Source of the DNA: Stachybotrys elegans | Taxonomy: Eukaryota > Ascomycota > Sordariomycetes > Hypocreales > Stachybotryaceae | DNA: 64,000 bases | Direction of reading: 5' to 3' | Assembly (NCBI GenBank): GCA_020746835.1 | Contig: JAGPNK010000006.1 | Span: 1,860,001-1,924,000, forward strand | Shown here: positions 34,008-45,391 of the stretch, piece after piece | Layout of the letters: every line of letters starts with the position of its first letter | Position numbering within the stretch: the first letter of the stretch is position 1 | Notes under the pieces: model-generated | What the model saw: the letters and a program-made list of their open reading frames with translations, nothing else | What the model was told of the DNA's origin: nothing | Databases searched by the model: none | Translations under genes and position numbers: made by a program

Positions 34008-35012
34008 ATGTCTGCCGTCTTTCGCAGGTCAACGCCGGGCCTGCTGCCTTGCGTGCGGCCGTCATTATCACCACACCAGGTCTCGATACCCAGGCCTATT
34101 CACCCTCATGGCCGTCGACAGCTGCACCTTCTCGCAGACCCGGTCCAGCTCTTCGCCAGCACTATGGTGTGGATAAACAGCGCCGGCGTACCTTGGTACA
34201 TGACCATGCCGCTGTTCGCCGTCATCATCAACACCACGTTCAGGCTGCCTCTTCAGTACTACACGCGCCGCGTCGCCTTGCGCCGTGCAGAGCTCAAGCC
34301 TCTCATGGCCGCCTGGGCAACCGTGCAGTCCAGGGCTTTGGGAAGCTTTAACCCCGGTGCCGTCGAGAACCTGAAGCTGGCGCGGCAGCAGTGGTTCTTC
34401 AAGCAGTCAGGCAAGACGCGGTCCAGGATCCAAAAGAAATGGGGTGTCCAGTCGTGGAAGAGCTTCTTGAATCTCGCCAGCTTCGTCCCGTTCATCTTTG
34501 CTACCGAGGGCGCCAGGCAGCTGGCCGGCGCTCCTAGCGGTGCCATTTTCAGGTCGCTATCTGGTGAGGGCACTGCTGCAGCTATGGACCTAAGCCAGCC
34601 TTCCCTCTCCCAGGGCGGATGTCTGTGGTTCGTTGACATGGCTGCCGCGGACCCATACTTTATACTCCCCGTGCTCGCCTCGGCTACCATGGGATACACA
34701 ATGATGCATAGACTGGATGTGCCTCGTCTAAGACAATTGCTCTTTCTCGACAAATCCAATATCCCCCGGTTCGGTCTGTTTATAGGTCGCGTTGGTCTGG
34801 CCAGTACCCTCCTTCCTCTCATGTTTTACGACATGCCCAGTGCTGTCTTCGTCTTTTTGATATCCAGCATCTCACTTGGACATTTCAGCTCCCTAGGGCT
34901 GAAGAAGGTGTTGCCTGACAACGTGCCCAGTCCACTTGTGGTCCCCAAGGAACCCAAGAAACTCACATTCGTGCTCGAGCCGCCTTCGAAACCTTCCAAG
35001 GGAGAGCGATAG
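34008..35012 (+). CDS. cox18: COX18 mitochondrial membrane insertase (Oxa1/YidC family)
   Basis: Single exon, 334 aa. Cox18 is an inner-membrane insertase that exports the C-terminal tail of Cox2 during cytochrome c oxidase assembly. Seen: an Arg/Ser/Pro-rich presequence (residues 1-40, with RRQLHLL), then FASTMVWINSAGVPWYMTMPLFAVIINTTFRLPLQYYTRR, the first Oxa1-type membrane segment with the conserved arrangement before a basic loop. Further hydrophobic segments follow at about 165-180 (SFVPFIFATEG), 222-240 (YFILPVLASATMGYTMM) and 265-300 (FGLFIGRVGLASTLLPLMF and AVFVFLISSISLG). The C-terminal tail is short, which favours Cox18 over Oxa1 (long coiled-coil tail). ATG 34008 is preferred over upstream in-frame codons because it begins the presequence. 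Confidence 0.85.
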   Translation: MSAVFRRSTPGLLPCVRPSLSPHQVSIPRPIHPHGRRQLHLLADPVQLFASTMVWINSAGVPWYMTMPLFAVIINTTFRLPLQYYTRRVALRRAELKPLMAAWATVQSRALGSFNPGAVENLKLARQQWFFKQSGKTRSRIQKKWGVQSWKSFLNLASFVPFIFATEGARQLAGAPSGAIFRSLSGEGTAAAMDLSQPSLSQGGCLWFVDMAAADPYFILPVLASATMGYTMMHRLDVPRLRQLLFLDKSNIPRFGLFIGRVGLASTLLPLMFYDMPSAVFVFLISSISLGHFSSLGLKKVLPDNVPSPLVVPKEPKKLTFVLEPPSKPSKGER

Positions 35013-35248
35013 GCAGATCTGATAAAGTCTCCAAGGCAGCACTCAGCCGCTAACCGGTTCTTATGTACGCTTCTAGCGTTGCCAAAACTGCTTGTACTCT
35101 ACTATATACACAATGACCCCAGGAAACGCCAAATAGACATGTAAAATAGGTACCTCAAACAAAAGAAAAGCCCGTCCCATGAAACCCCGTTTGTCAGTAT
35201 ATCAGAGGCATCAACCGCATCTCCCCGTCTCACACCCGGTCCAACTGG

Positions 35249-36104
35249 TTAATCCAGGAAAATCGCCAGTAGTACAATGGTCAAGATAATGGCCAAGACG
35301 AGGAGCAGGCAGCAGCTCTTGTTACGCGCTGCTTTCTGGTACCTTGCGGCCTGGCGGTTTTCATAGTCGGCCTGCCGCGTGTCGTTATGCACATTCTCCA
35401 CGTTATCCTCGATGTTCCCCAGCTGCTCTCCTTGCTCAGTGACGATTTGCGCCACTTGTCGGAACAGCACGTTGAGATCGCCTACACCCTGCTCGATATT
35501 GCGAATCTCCTCTTCGCGCTCGATGATGAGCGCCTCCTGGAAGTCGACTTCGTCCTGCGGCGCCAGCTGGGAGAATTCTTGCTGCTGTAGCTGAAGCTGT
35601 TCACCTCCAGAAGAGGAGAGGGGGGCTTCCGGCTCATGCGCGGCGCGCGCGGCCGTCACCGAGGCTCGCTCCTTCTCGAGAGCTGTGCGTTGCAGGCCTT
35701 GGAATTCCTGGAGCGCAGCCTGGAAATCGCTCGATACCTTGGTCTGTTCATACTTTTGCTGCTTCTGCAATCGCTTAGCCTTGTTCCTTGGAGGAGGAGC
35801 GAGAGAGAGAGACACTCTCCCCCGATGCCATACTTACGGTCAGGTCGTCCCAGCCTTGCAGCTTCTTGATCCCGTCCCCAATCTCCTTGCACAACGTGCG
35901 CGTCTTCTCCATGGAGTTTTGCAGCCGCTCGCGGAGTCGGGGCGTATCTCGCTTGGTGCCCAGCGCGCTGACATCGTTGGCGATCTTGCGGTTGCTGCTC
36001 AGCAGCGACTGCACCTGGCCCTTGAGCTCATACTGTAATTGTTGGAAGCCGGGGTTGTCGCTGTAGCGGCCACCCTCGAGGTTGGAGAGCTGATCGAATG
36101 ACAT
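35249..36104 (-). CDS. pep12: PEP12/syntaxin-7-like Qa-SNARE
   Basis: Minus-strand exons 36104-35838 and 35764-35249 encode 260 aa. Pep12-type t-SNAREs mediate fusion of Golgi-derived and endocytic vesicles with the late endosome/vacuole. Seen: MSFDQLSNLEGG, an N-terminal helical Habc region (about 15-130) with NDVSALGTKRDTPRLRERL, the SNARE motif (about residues 166-226, EALIIEREEEIRNIEQGVGD...IVTEQGEQLGNIEDNV) with the zero-layer Gln near residue 200, and a single C-terminal tail anchor (SCCLLLVLAIILTIVLLAIFLD shortened: residues 239-260). The 73-nt intron (donor GTAAGT, branch gctaag, acceptor GCAG) is phase 0 and carries a CT-rich block. 260 aa fits filamentous-fungal Pep12. Divergent from ndc1. 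Confidence 0.9.
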
Positions 36105-36568
36105 GGCTTCTGACGGACGGAGCAAATCGCTACAACAGGAGCGCGCGCTGACGAGAAAGACCCGAAATGAGTTGAGTTGAGTGGATGGTCGGAGTTGGAC
36201 AATGCGATGACGCTAACGGCGAGGCAGTTGATATGGCGATGGGGCGGTTATCTCGCTGCCTGCCTCGTTGCTGTGGCTAGGTACTAGAGTATCAGGCGGT
36301 TCTCCCCCACCTCACTTGCCTGATACAGATATGTACGTAATTGAGGCGTAGGCTGTGGCGGGTGTCCGCACGTGATGACAGTCCACCCTTTTCACTTTCC
36401 CTGCATCTGTTGTGGGGCCCAAAACCTGAAGCTAACCTGGAAGGGACAAAGGACTTGGCGGAATTGGTGGTTGCTAGCTGGTGATTTTTATTTACCCACT
36501 CCAGGTCAATCAATGTAAGGCTTCTCTACCTATTCTGCGACTCAAACCTCGACAGATGCCTCGTAGCC
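36105..36568. other. Divergent promoter region, pep12/ndc1
   Basis: 464 bp between opposite start codons, a short shared promoter. No repeat or gene is seen. Confidence 0.6.
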
Positions 36569-38677
36569 ATGGCGGCCACCGCAGTGCGAAGGGCTCCCTA
36601 CAAGGACTTTCTACAGCCGGCATTGCATAGGCGCTTTACCTCCACGGCCACCGTGCTACTTGCCGTCTCCTATGTGGAAGCCGCACTCCTCGGCCCTTGG
36701 AACTCTCGTGAGCAGCACTCGAGCTCACCCACAACGGCACAGCATGCTAACAGGACGCACAGTTTTGTGGACAATCTTTCCCATCAGCGCGACCGGCGCC
36801 CGAACGCTCTTCGTATTCGCAGCAGGCCTCGCGATTCTCATCCTGCGCATCGCTCAGTACCATGTTGGTCGACGCTCCTCCGGGTCTGGCTGGCAGACGC
36901 TGCGCACCTCCCTCACCAGGTTTGCTACCTACGAAACGGCATTCTGGTACATGTTCTCGAGCGGCGCAGTTTGCCAGACCTACCTGTGGTCCATGTCGGA
37001 TACCTTGGCCCTGCGATGGATCACCTACTTCAGCGGCGATCGCGCGCGTCTGAACGAGCGCCCCCTGTATCTCTCCTGCTACCTGGCCGTTTGTGCCTTG
37101 ATCCAGACGGTTCAGCACTTCCAGTTTGACCTCGACCGCCTCGATCTTCGAATCTCGAATCAGTCAGGCGAGAAGCAGCGCAACAGCGGCTCCGAAGCAA
37201 GCTCTCAAATCATTCTCAAGAGGATTCCAGCCGTGTTCATACAGAGTGCGGTGCATGCTGCCATTGCTCTTCCCATCACGCACATTGCCTACTACTTCAT
37301 TTTCCGATCGATGCTCTGGGGCTGGGTCCTCATGTTCCTCCGACCCTTTTACAACCTCTCCAAGTCCAACATCATGCCGCCATTCAGTGCCTTTGACGGG
37401 TTTCTGCTGGTGCGCTGCATCTACGTTGGCACACTGGTGTTCTTCATGTGGGCGGTTGCCAACATCGCCTTCTCATCCTTCATGGTTCAAGAGCCTTTGA
37501 AGCACGGGAAGCCTCTGACGTCAGAAGCCAAAGACCCTAATGGCAGTCTGCTTAACGGCCTCAAGAGCCCGAAGATGCCTGTCAAGGTGCGTAATTCCTC
37601 CTCTACACGACTTTTCTGGGAAGCTAACATTGTCAGTCTTTTGCCATGTGGGAGCTCGCTCTCATAGCGCAAAACTTTGATGTCCGGAGACAGGCGATAT
37701 TTGATGACATTGACCGTAAGGGCGGCCCAATGTGGTCTCAGGTTTACGCCATTTGCATGGATGCCATCAAGAGCATCGAGACACGAGTCGATGAGTACGG
37801 AAAACCGGCTGCTCCAGCTCCTCCAGTACAAGAGGTGGAAGAGCCGCACAGGCGTGTATCGGCGCCGTTGAGAGACGACCCGATTTTCACTACCAAATCC
37901 CGAGGAGGGGGCGCGTGGAAATCGCTGGAGCATGGCGCAGTGAAGTCCTTGGAGCAGGTGGCTCGGGCTCCTGGCGCCCCTCCCGCATCCAAGTTGAGCC
38001 CGGTCGTCCAGAAGACATGGCTAGAGGCAAAGGACCGAATGTTATCCAAGGAGCAGCAAGAAGCCATGAGACCGGAGCATATCAAGGGTCAGATGGAGCA
38101 GTTCGGCCTGGTGTTGATGCAGTTCGATATATTTAGTAGCCTACTGAGGCAGGAGTTTCGCGACGAGTTTGCCGGCACGGTTCTGGGCGGGCCATACGCC
38201 GAACCCTCTCTCTATGCACACGCAGCAATTGCCCTCTCGGAGCTGGCTGCGTGCAGTCTCAAGGAGGATAAGTTTGGAAACGTCCATCGGGACGTGCCCA
38301 GCATCATCAGGACATTCACGTCGGTCATCAAGAAGGTCGAGGCGCTGAGACTGGAGTACCCTCTTCACTGGTCGGATACGACGGGCAAGAGGGACAGTCC
38401 AGCAGTCGATGATGTGCTGGACGTTATGCGAACCGGGCTGCAGCAGGTTGTGGACAAGTTCGAGCCGTACTCGAGCGATCTCCGACTCACCTCGTCCGAC
38501 ATTCGTTTTGCTCGGGAGGCCATGGTCAAGCCCGTGGTCCCCGAGCCCGAGCCCGAAGCGGAGCCTGAGCGCGAGACCAAGGTGCAGGAGAAGCCACGTC
38601 CCCGGGCTCAGGAAAAAGTGCAGAGACGAGCACCGAGGCAACAGATGAGGACGGTGGAAATGGAAGAGATTCGGTAA
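36569..38677 (+). CDS. ndc1: NDC1 nuclear pore membrane protein
   Basis: Exons 36569-36707, 36763-37586 and 37637-38677 encode 667 aa. Ndc1 is a multi-pass nucleoporin that anchors nuclear pore complexes and, in yeasts, spindle pole bodies in the nuclear envelope. Seen: APYKDFLQPALHRRF at the start, then about six hydrophobic segments in the first 300 residues (for example STATVLLAVSYVEAALLG, LLWTIFPISATGARTLFVF, SCYLAVCALIQTVQHFQFD, IQSAVHAAIALPITHIAYYF and FLLVRCIYVGTLVFFMWAV). A soluble half follows, containing ELALIAQNFDVRRQAIFDDI and the helical PYAEPSLYAHAAIALSELA, then a basic C-terminus. Introns of 55 and 50 nt; both junctions read through into expected sequence. Length matches Pezizomycotina Ndc1. 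Confidence 0.9.
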
Positions 38678-39318
38678 CATTATGGAATTGGACCAAGGGG
38701 CTGGGCGAACGGACTTTGATTCATTCATTCATTCATTCATTCATTCATGCGATACCAACCAACATCATGTCACTGTCAGAATAATGCCACCAACATGGTA
38801 TGGCTGTACGAAATAGACGAATGGTATAGTTTGATACGTGTACAAGAGGCAACAAATAATTTATTGTGCCTCCCTCTCGTATACAGGAGGATACAGGAGG
38901 TGCTGCATTATGTCAGCATGTGGGCGCGTCGTCATGACCCCTGCTCCCTGCTCTTGCCTCCTGCACGCGTTCCTGCCGAATGCCTGTCTGCATCCATGCG
39001 CATGCCTTGGACCGGATTTGGCCAGTAATTTCGACAGCCCCAGTCGCATTGGATTGGATGGGATGAAGGACGATGCCGGCCGGTAATATTTTTAGCAGGC
39101 GGAACCTGCCCTTTTCCTTGCCTTTCAACACCACCTTCACCACCACCACCTCGTCGTCAGTCCATCGAATCGAGTCGCCCCGGTCCCCGACAACAGTGTT
39201 ATGGCCGCGCCGTCGATGCCTCCTCAGTCCTAGCCGGCTTAGCAACGCCATATCTCGGTTCATCGATAGGCAAATCACCCCCAGCGTCTTCTCCCACCCG
39301 GGGCACGCCAAGGACGCA
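38678..39318. other. Intergenic, ndc1 to dlt1
   Basis: 640 bp containing the ndc1 3' UTR, an attc tetranucleotide run (38720-38747) and the dlt1 promoter/leader. An in-frame ATG at 39073 would extend DLT1 by 82 residues of low conservation appearance; it is treated as leader. Confidence 0.6.
38720..38747. repeat. ATTC tetranucleotide microsatellite
   Basis: About seven copies just downstream of the ndc1 stop codon, probably in its 3' UTR. Confidence 0.85.
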
Positions 39319-40608
39319 ATGGGGTACAGGCGCATCTTCTTTCGCTTCATCTACCGGTCCATCTATGTCATCCTCTACCTCCTGCTGCTCGCCCTGCTCC
39401 TCGTTACCCCAGCCGACGCCATTCAGCGCAGCTTGCCGGACGACCGGACGTACAACGTGTGGATTCTGGCCATATGCTACGTCGCCACCGTTCTCGTTGT
39501 CGCCTTTGTCTACGCCCTCCGCCTCTACATCAACAAGACGGCGCTGGCCTCGATCCCCAAGACCTGGGTGCCCATCGACAAGAGCGATGTCAAGAAGGCC
39601 GTGTACAAGATGATCCAGGGCGGGCTAAACAGGAGCGCAGCCATCTCCTATGAGGCTCGTCCTAGGGTGCAGACGCCTGGGGAGTCGAACCACCAGCAGA
39701 CGAGCAGTCATCCACACTCTACGAGCCTCACGAGGGTCCCTACGTTTCTGGAGGACTTTCTCCTGTCGCTGCCATCTCAGGAAGCAGTATGGGGCAAGAT
39801 CGAGCATCCCGGCTGGGCGTCGCCCAACTCACCAGACCTTCCGAACCTAGAGTACCACACCATCATCTCCGAGCTTCCCAACCTCATCGAGGCCAAAGCG
39901 CTTACTCTGGCACCCTCCGATCCCACATCTCAGACGGATCCGCCGCTCCTGGACGCCGCCGCCGTCTCCTTGCTCCAACGGCCCCATCACCTGCACCTCA
40001 GAGGCTACCTCGATCATCTGTCGACACTGGGAGTCATTGAAATGGACGGTACGGTGCTCGAGTTTCTGTCGCATTACGAGCTTGCACGGTTCTCGAATAG
40101 GCCCATATCAGAAGCGCGGTTCAGAGACATGATGCACTTGTTTGCCGAGATGCTCCGGTCTATGAAGCCCCTGGATCCCGATGCTCTGGATCCGTCGTAT
40201 TCGCATAATGGCGACGCAGACAGCTTGGCGGCGACCGAGAGTGACATCGACAATGATGCCCCCATGATGACCAATCCCTCCACTCCTGGAAACCTGTCGC
40301 GTACCGCCACGGTTAGCACCCGTGGCTCTGGTCGTGGGGTCGTTGGGGAGGCATCATCCCGTACATGGCACCGCTACCGCACGGCCCCTACGACACCCCG
40401 AAGCAGGCGAGCTGGGCGGTTATCACCAGCGTCCAGCGAGGCCAGTTTTTCCCAAAGCCGCCGTCCATACCCCGTCAGCCAACCATCATCGTCCAGCCTA
40501 CGGTCCAAGACGTCGAGTGATTCCAACTCGGTCATCCGATTGGCGACGGGTGACGATTCCGACGTCCTTCCCTATGTTCTTACGCTCAGGGAGACTGCCC
40601 AAACCTGA
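39319..40608 (+). CDS. dlt1: DLT1-like membrane protein (defect at low temperature)
   Basis: Single exon, 429 aa. DLT1 is a fungal membrane protein of unknown biochemical role; the yeast mutant grows poorly in the cold. Seen: two N-terminal transmembrane segments (residues about 13-34, YVILYLLLLALLLVTPADA, and 49-70, ILAICYVATVLVVAFVYAL), then the family-typical INKTALASIPKTWVPIDKSDVKKAVYKMI, a middle part with HPGWASPNSPDLPNLEYHTII and LRGYLDHLSTLGVIEMDG, and RPISEARFRDMMHLFAEMLRSM. The last 100 residues are Ser/Thr-rich and disordered. ATG 39319 places the first membrane segment near the N-terminus, as in the family; an earlier in-frame ATG (39073) exists. Confidence 0.82.
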   Translation: MGYRRIFFRFIYRSIYVILYLLLLALLLVTPADAIQRSLPDDRTYNVWILAICYVATVLVVAFVYALRLYINKTALASIPKTWVPIDKSDVKKAVYKMIQGGLNRSAAISYEARPRVQTPGESNHQQTSSHPHSTSLTRVPTFLEDFLLSLPSQEAVWGKIEHPGWASPNSPDLPNLEYHTIISELPNLIEAKALTLAPSDPTSQTDPPLLDAAAVSLLQRPHHLHLRGYLDHLSTLGVIEMDGTVLEFLSHYELARFSNRPISEARFRDMMHLFAEMLRSMKPLDPDALDPSYSHNGDADSLAATESDIDNDAPMMTNPSTPGNLSRTATVSTRGSGRGVVGEASSRTWHRYRTAPTTPRSRRAGRLSPASSEASFSQSRRPYPVSQPSSSSLRSKTSSDSNSVIRLATGDDSDVLPYVLTLRETAQT

Positions 40609-41419
40609 TGCTATAGCTTTGTGTCGTGTGTTGGTTTATCTTTCCCCTGGGGGGATTTCAGGGGGTGATGTATTGGGTAAAGCGATTATAAGAGCCATCA
40701 ACTCATGGCCTACGACTTGACGAATGATGAATTTGGGAGAAAGGATAGCCCCTCGGCATTTTACTTTTGTACAAGTTTTTAATCATAATATACATAATCA
40801 CGCTGAGAAGTCTTGGTTTCGGTGAGTGGTTGACGAGTTCGTGTTCTTTGGTCTATCTCGTTTGCACAAGGTACACCACACCACCGTGGCAGCCCTTGCC
40901 AACGAGTCACTCATGTTTAGCATGTCGACTTCCAGTGTTGCTGGGTCGTGGCGTGCCCATGTGGTCATTTTGATATGTATTTCGACTTACACCTTAGAAA
41001 CATGCATGTTAGGTGAATAGTTGCTGGAAAGAAGACAGGTACAGGTATGGGTATGGCTTGAATGTACAGTGTTAACATCGCCTCTTGAAAGCATGCAACC
41101 AAAGGACGAGACAATCACACCGTCGAAATATTGGTCCAGAGGAAGCAGTGCCCAATACTGTTTATGTGGACAGAATGCAGTAGGGGATATCCCACACCAA
41201 GGTTCAGGGTAGCATCCAAGACAAGCTCCCATCACACCCACCAGATAAGATAAGCAGTTTGAACTTTTGAATCAACCGAAAGAGTCAAAAGATCCAGGCA
41301 CGGCTGACTTACTTACCACTTCGTGATCTCCCCAAGCGATGTAGGAGACAAGCCTAGGATTCCAATGCGACGATAGAAAAATAAGCCAGGGAATCCATTC
41401 TCCCACCCCCCCTCACGCA
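40609..41419. other. Intergenic, dlt1 to lysine-rich protein gene
   Basis: 810 bp with the dlt1 3' UTR and the downstream promoter. No gene, repeat or structured element is recognised. Confidence 0.6.
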
Positions 41420-42097
41420 ATGGCGCCGGAGTCCTCCAAGACGGTCATGGCCGCCAACGCGGCCGCCCTCTCGAACCGCATCTCCACGAACCTCGCCGCA
41501 AGAATGAACTTCCTGCAGAAAATGAAGCCGCCATCGCTGGAACTGGCACCGGCGCAAAAACAATCACTCTCCTCCGCGAGACAGCAGCAGCAGCAGCCCG
41601 CCTACGAGGATGAGGACGAGGACGACTCGTACTCGGCGCCCAACACCGGGCTCGGTCACCGCGGGGACTCCAAGGAGGAGACGGCGGATGAGCAGCAGAA
41701 CCAGATGCTGCGCCGAAAAGTGCTCGGGAAAAGAGCTGCAGAGCAGAAGCAGCAGCAGCAGAGGAGGAGGGCGCAGGGCGAGGTGCAAAGCGACAGCGAC
41801 GAGGATGTTGGGAGGAGTGCGCTGGGCAAGAGGAAGAGACCGCGTAGGGAGCCGCAGCCGGAGCCGGAGCCGCAGCTGCAGGATGAGGTGCCACCCAGTG
41901 CCACTGAAGATGTGGCCAAGGAGGATGATTTTATCCTGGAGGCAGGGAGTGGACAGGGCAAGATGGGAGCAGATAATGGCACAATCGAGGCCGCAAGCAC
42001 GCAGCCGTCGAAGAAGAAGAAGAATAAAAAGAAGAAGAAGAAGAAGCCAGCAAACCAGGCGGGGGATCTGTCTGCTGCCCCGGAGGCTGGAGAGTAG
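41420..42097 (+). CDS. Lysine-rich, low-complexity nuclear-type protein of unknown function
   Basis: Single exon, 225 aa. Not confidently recognised. Seen: a short N-terminal helical part (SNRISTNLAARMNFLQKM) followed by charged low-complexity sequence: poly-Gln, an acidic DEDEDD patch, LRRKVLGKRAAEQKQQQQRRRA, SALGKRKRPRRE, the QPEPEPQ repeat, and a run of nine lysines with interspersed Asn near residue 205. The repeated LGKR motifs and nuclear-localisation-like basic clusters suggest a nuclear or nucleolar protein; a DUF3245-type fungal family is possible but unverified. Codon composition and the absence of internal stops support it as real. Convergent with the sfl1-like gene. Confidence 0.65.
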   Translation: MAPESSKTVMAANAAALSNRISTNLAARMNFLQKMKPPSLELAPAQKQSLSSARQQQQQPAYEDEDEDDSYSAPNTGLGHRGDSKEETADEQQNQMLRRKVLGKRAAEQKQQQQRRRAQGEVQSDSDEDVGRSALGKRKRPRREPQPEPEPQLQDEVPPSATEDVAKEDDFILEAGSGQGKMGADNGTIEAASTQPSKKKKNKKKKKKKPANQAGDLSAAPEAGE

Positions 42098-42918
42098 TAT
42101 CACGGGTATGCGGGTGGCGTTGATAGCAGCTTGATTTAATGATTTTTTCATGGCTTTATACTTGATGATAAAAGGAAAACAAAAACGAGAGTGCCACAAT
42201 GCAAACAGATGCTGCGCTCCAGTCCACACTGCCGCCGCCACTTTCCGCCCATAGATGGAAAGAAATCATAAGAAAGGACATGATGCCAACCTACCCCAGT
42301 AAAAATCTCCAAACTCCCCCTTCTCTTGAGAATACAAGTTCACCCCCAACCATTAGGACACAAGACGCCCTCCGCCCTCGAAGCGAACAACGTCCGTGGC
42401 CGCCCTTGAAATCCAACACAAACTTTCAAAACCAGATCCCGCACCGTTTGCATAACTCATCGCTGCCTCCCATTCGTCGTCGTCGTCGCTCTGATTGCGA
42501 CAGGGTTGGAGTGGTGTTACATGAGTACATGATATCGTGCCCCGCAAGTAGATTCTCCAAGCGATTTCATATTCATCAGGCCATTGAGCAAAGGGAAGCC
42601 CGCCATAAATCGAATCCAGCCGATGGCCCCCTTCCCGTTCTTGTTCGAGCCCTCGAAATGCAGTGATGAAGCAATGCAAAGCCCTGATTAGCTCCCGCTG
42701 GGATAAGAGTCCCCGGACAGCCCATCCCATGGTCGATATAGAAAAGAAGAAGTATCACACAATGCTCGCGGAAGTGGGTAGTACAGTCATCTTCATGTTC
42801 GCCATGTCGTAAGTGGTATTCATAATACTCGGGTTCAAACGTCTGGCCGTGCCACGGATTGCCAGGACAGCTGCTCCTCCATGGCCGGTAGGAATGCTAA
42901 ATTTTGCCAAGCCATTGC
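42098..42918. other. Convergent intergenic region before the sfl1-like 3' end
   Basis: 820 bp of 3' UTR-type sequence between convergent genes. The 155-codon plus frame (42199-42666) and the minus frames over it show no family features. Confidence 0.55.
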
Positions 42919-44967
42919 TTATTGAATTCGCTTTCGCTTTCTGTCATCGTCCCCTCTTGGGTCCTCGTCCTCGCCATCCCTCTCGGCGGTGCTGCTAGGA
43001 TTCAGAATATGCGCCATGCTTCCACGTCTCGTAGGCGGTGCGGAGGAGTCCTTTACTGTCAAGCTCTTGTTGTCACGGCTCACAGCGGAATTCCACGACC
43101 AGCTGCCAAAGGTATCTGAATTGTGCCCGCCCCCATTAGAGAAGGGCGGCGGCGGTGGAGTGGCAGGTCGCGAGGATGGGTGTGGGTGAGTCGAACCTTG
43201 CAACGAGAAAGAAGATAGAGACTCTCGTATACGCTGGTCCTCGGGAATCACGCGGCTTGGAGAAGGTGGCCAGGCAGGAGGCGTACCAGGAACTCCCGGA
43301 TGCGCCTGCGATGGCTGCCATCCATGAGCACGAATGTCGGCCGAGGTATGGCGTCTACCTAAGCTGCCCGGCGGTGGCTCAACCACATTGGAGAGCGGAT
43401 GAGGCCCTGGAGGCGGAGCGGGTGCAGCATTGCGCAGTGGAGAAGCCTGTGGTCCAGTACTCCCACCCCCAATCGACCCGTAAGGTCTCCTGGTAGCGAC
43501 CGACAAGTTGGAGGAGATGGGAGGGCGATGGAGGTAGTTTGGCTGGCCTCGTGACTGGGGAACAGCCAGGTTGCCACGCCGAATGTCATCCTGGGGGAGC
43601 TGTCGCGGGGAGACGGGCGTTGTGTCCATGTTGCCCAGGTACTGCTGCCGCGCACCATAGGCGGAATCGGGCGGTTCCTCGTAAGAGCGCATAATGTCGG
43701 CCTGCCTCTGCATCTCTCCCTGAAGGTTGAGCACTAGCTTCACGGTCAGCGTCTCCAAGTTTCAGGTTCTTGGCTTCGTTGGTTACACACCGTCGCGATG
43801 AATGGAGCTGTCCGGGGCGACGATGGAAAGCATAGCCCTGGACAGTTCTTGGTTGTAGCTTAGCAAGCGAGCCATACTCTCCATCATGACTTGATTCTTG
43901 ATATGCACGTAGTGTGCGGATTCCTCGGCTCGCTGCAAGCGTGCACCGAGGTCATATATGGTATGCTCCAGGTTGGCAATGCGGGCATCGGACCCATCGG
44001 GGACAATCTGAGGAGGCTCAGCAGGAGTGCCCGGCTGGGATGTCGTTGCTGCTTTGGAGTAATTGCTTTCTCGATGAACGAGGGCGTGCCGGCTCGCTCG
44101 ACGCCTAATTTCGCGCAGACCTACCAAGTCACCGCGTTTGAAATTACCGTTGCCATGCTTGAACTCCCACAAGGTGCTATCGGGGTTGCCGGTGTGAAAA
44201 ACGTCGCGCTCTGCAACCCACATATTAGGATACATCAGGCATACAGTGGAGGCACCTGGGAATTACCTTTGTGGAAACCGTACATATTGAGCTGTCGCAC
44301 AAAGGATGAAATGTTGGTGTGTTTGAAGTATTGCCTGCGACGGGTGTGAGCCGGCACCATCCTGACACTACGACTAGAGCAGGCGGCGCATTACGTACGA
44401 TAATACCTTCGAGAAGTCGGGCGAAGGCGACATGACGAAGCTTTCGGAGCTGGCAGTCCAAGATATTAGGTGCTGGATGTTGGGGTCCTCGAGCATGCTG
44501 TAGAACGAGTTAGCGGCATGACCCTCTCGCCGACAGCAGCGCATTGGCGCAGAGCATGCGTCTGCTCACTTGTAGAGTTTGTGTATGAACGCCGTCTGGA
44601 CGATTTTAGGCTGGTGGACGGCAGCCGCAGCGGAGGGAGGAGGCGCGGGCATGGTCGTCGAGTTGGGTGCGGAGGTGGGCGGGTGTTCTGGAGGCGAAGG
44701 ATGCTTGGAGCGATCGTTGGACTTGCCATTGGGCTCGTTGTCGAGGGAATGCGAGGTGCTGGAGGCGTTGGTCGGGGAGGATATCTCCATGGGCTCGCCC
44801 GCAGTAGGAGTGGCCATGTTGGCGGTGGAATTGAGAAGTGTGGTGGTCGAAGTTGAGGATGCTGCCGTGGTGGTGATGGAGGGGATGGGGATAACGCGGG
44901 TGCCCATCGCCTCGGGCCCGTCGGTGGCCAATGTCGCTACGTGAAGGCTCTCAGTCCTGGTGGCCAT
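42919..44967 (-). CDS. sfl1: HSF-type transcription factor, SFL1-like
   Basis: Minus-strand exons 44967-44570, 44497-44399, 44334-44267, 44210-43791 and 43733-42919 encode 599 aa. HSF-type factors bind inverted nGAAn repeats; Sfl1 relatives regulate flocculation, morphology and stress genes. Seen: a Ser/Thr/Pro-rich N-terminus, then the HSF domain (about 126-230): TAFIHKLYNMLEDPNIQHLI, SESFVMSPSPDFSKVLSQYF, KHTNISSFVRQLNMYGFHKE, and STLWEFKHGNGNFKRGDLVG typical of Sfl1. A coiled-coil (ARIANLEHTIYDLGARLQRAE) follows, then a long Pro/Ser-rich tail ending in a basic RKRKRIQ. Four introns of 56-72 nt interrupt mostly the DNA-binding domain; each junction restores conserved HSF residues. A clean intron candidate lies directly upstream of the ATG. 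Confidence 0.92.
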
Positions 44968-45391
44968 CTGCACTGCGAGCCGTTGCGCGGTCAGTTTGGG
45001 GGAAGACAAGGAGAATAGACCAGGTACGAAGGATGCGCAGCTACTAAGAAGATTGGCGCTGATTGAACAGAGTCAAGGGGGATAAGGAGCAGTCGTGGAT
45101 GTACAGGAACGGGGCAGGGGATATGCCTGGGCGATGGCAGAATAGCTGGGAGAATGCGCGCCAGGGTCGGCGCAAGGCTGCGGCCAAGATGAAAAGGGTT
45201 GGTGTGGCTAGGCGCAAGAGCGAAACCATCCATTGAAACCGCCTGGACCGTGGACCGCAAAGCGCAGAGCAGGATGCTGGGAGGAGGGGACTGATTCGGG
45301 GCGCAAGCAATGGCGGCGGGTAGAGTGAGACAGGACGGCGAGCGAAGATGGTAGGCAAGTCGATAGATAAGGGGATACAGCTAGGACTTAC
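44968..45391 (-). other. Candidate leader intron of the sfl1-like gene
   Basis: On the minus strand a GAG/GTAAGT donor (intron from 45391) pairs with an actgac branch point near 44990 and a TGCAG acceptor whose last base abuts the ATG at 44967. All three signals match this locus's other introns, although 424 nt is long for it. The upstream exon is pyrimidine-rich and probably 5' UTR. Its frame happens to stay open into the coding frame. Confidence 0.5.

Noticed and set aside
34259..34822. 187-codon minus frame opposite cox18
   Set aside because: Antisense shadow of the cox18 coding exon.
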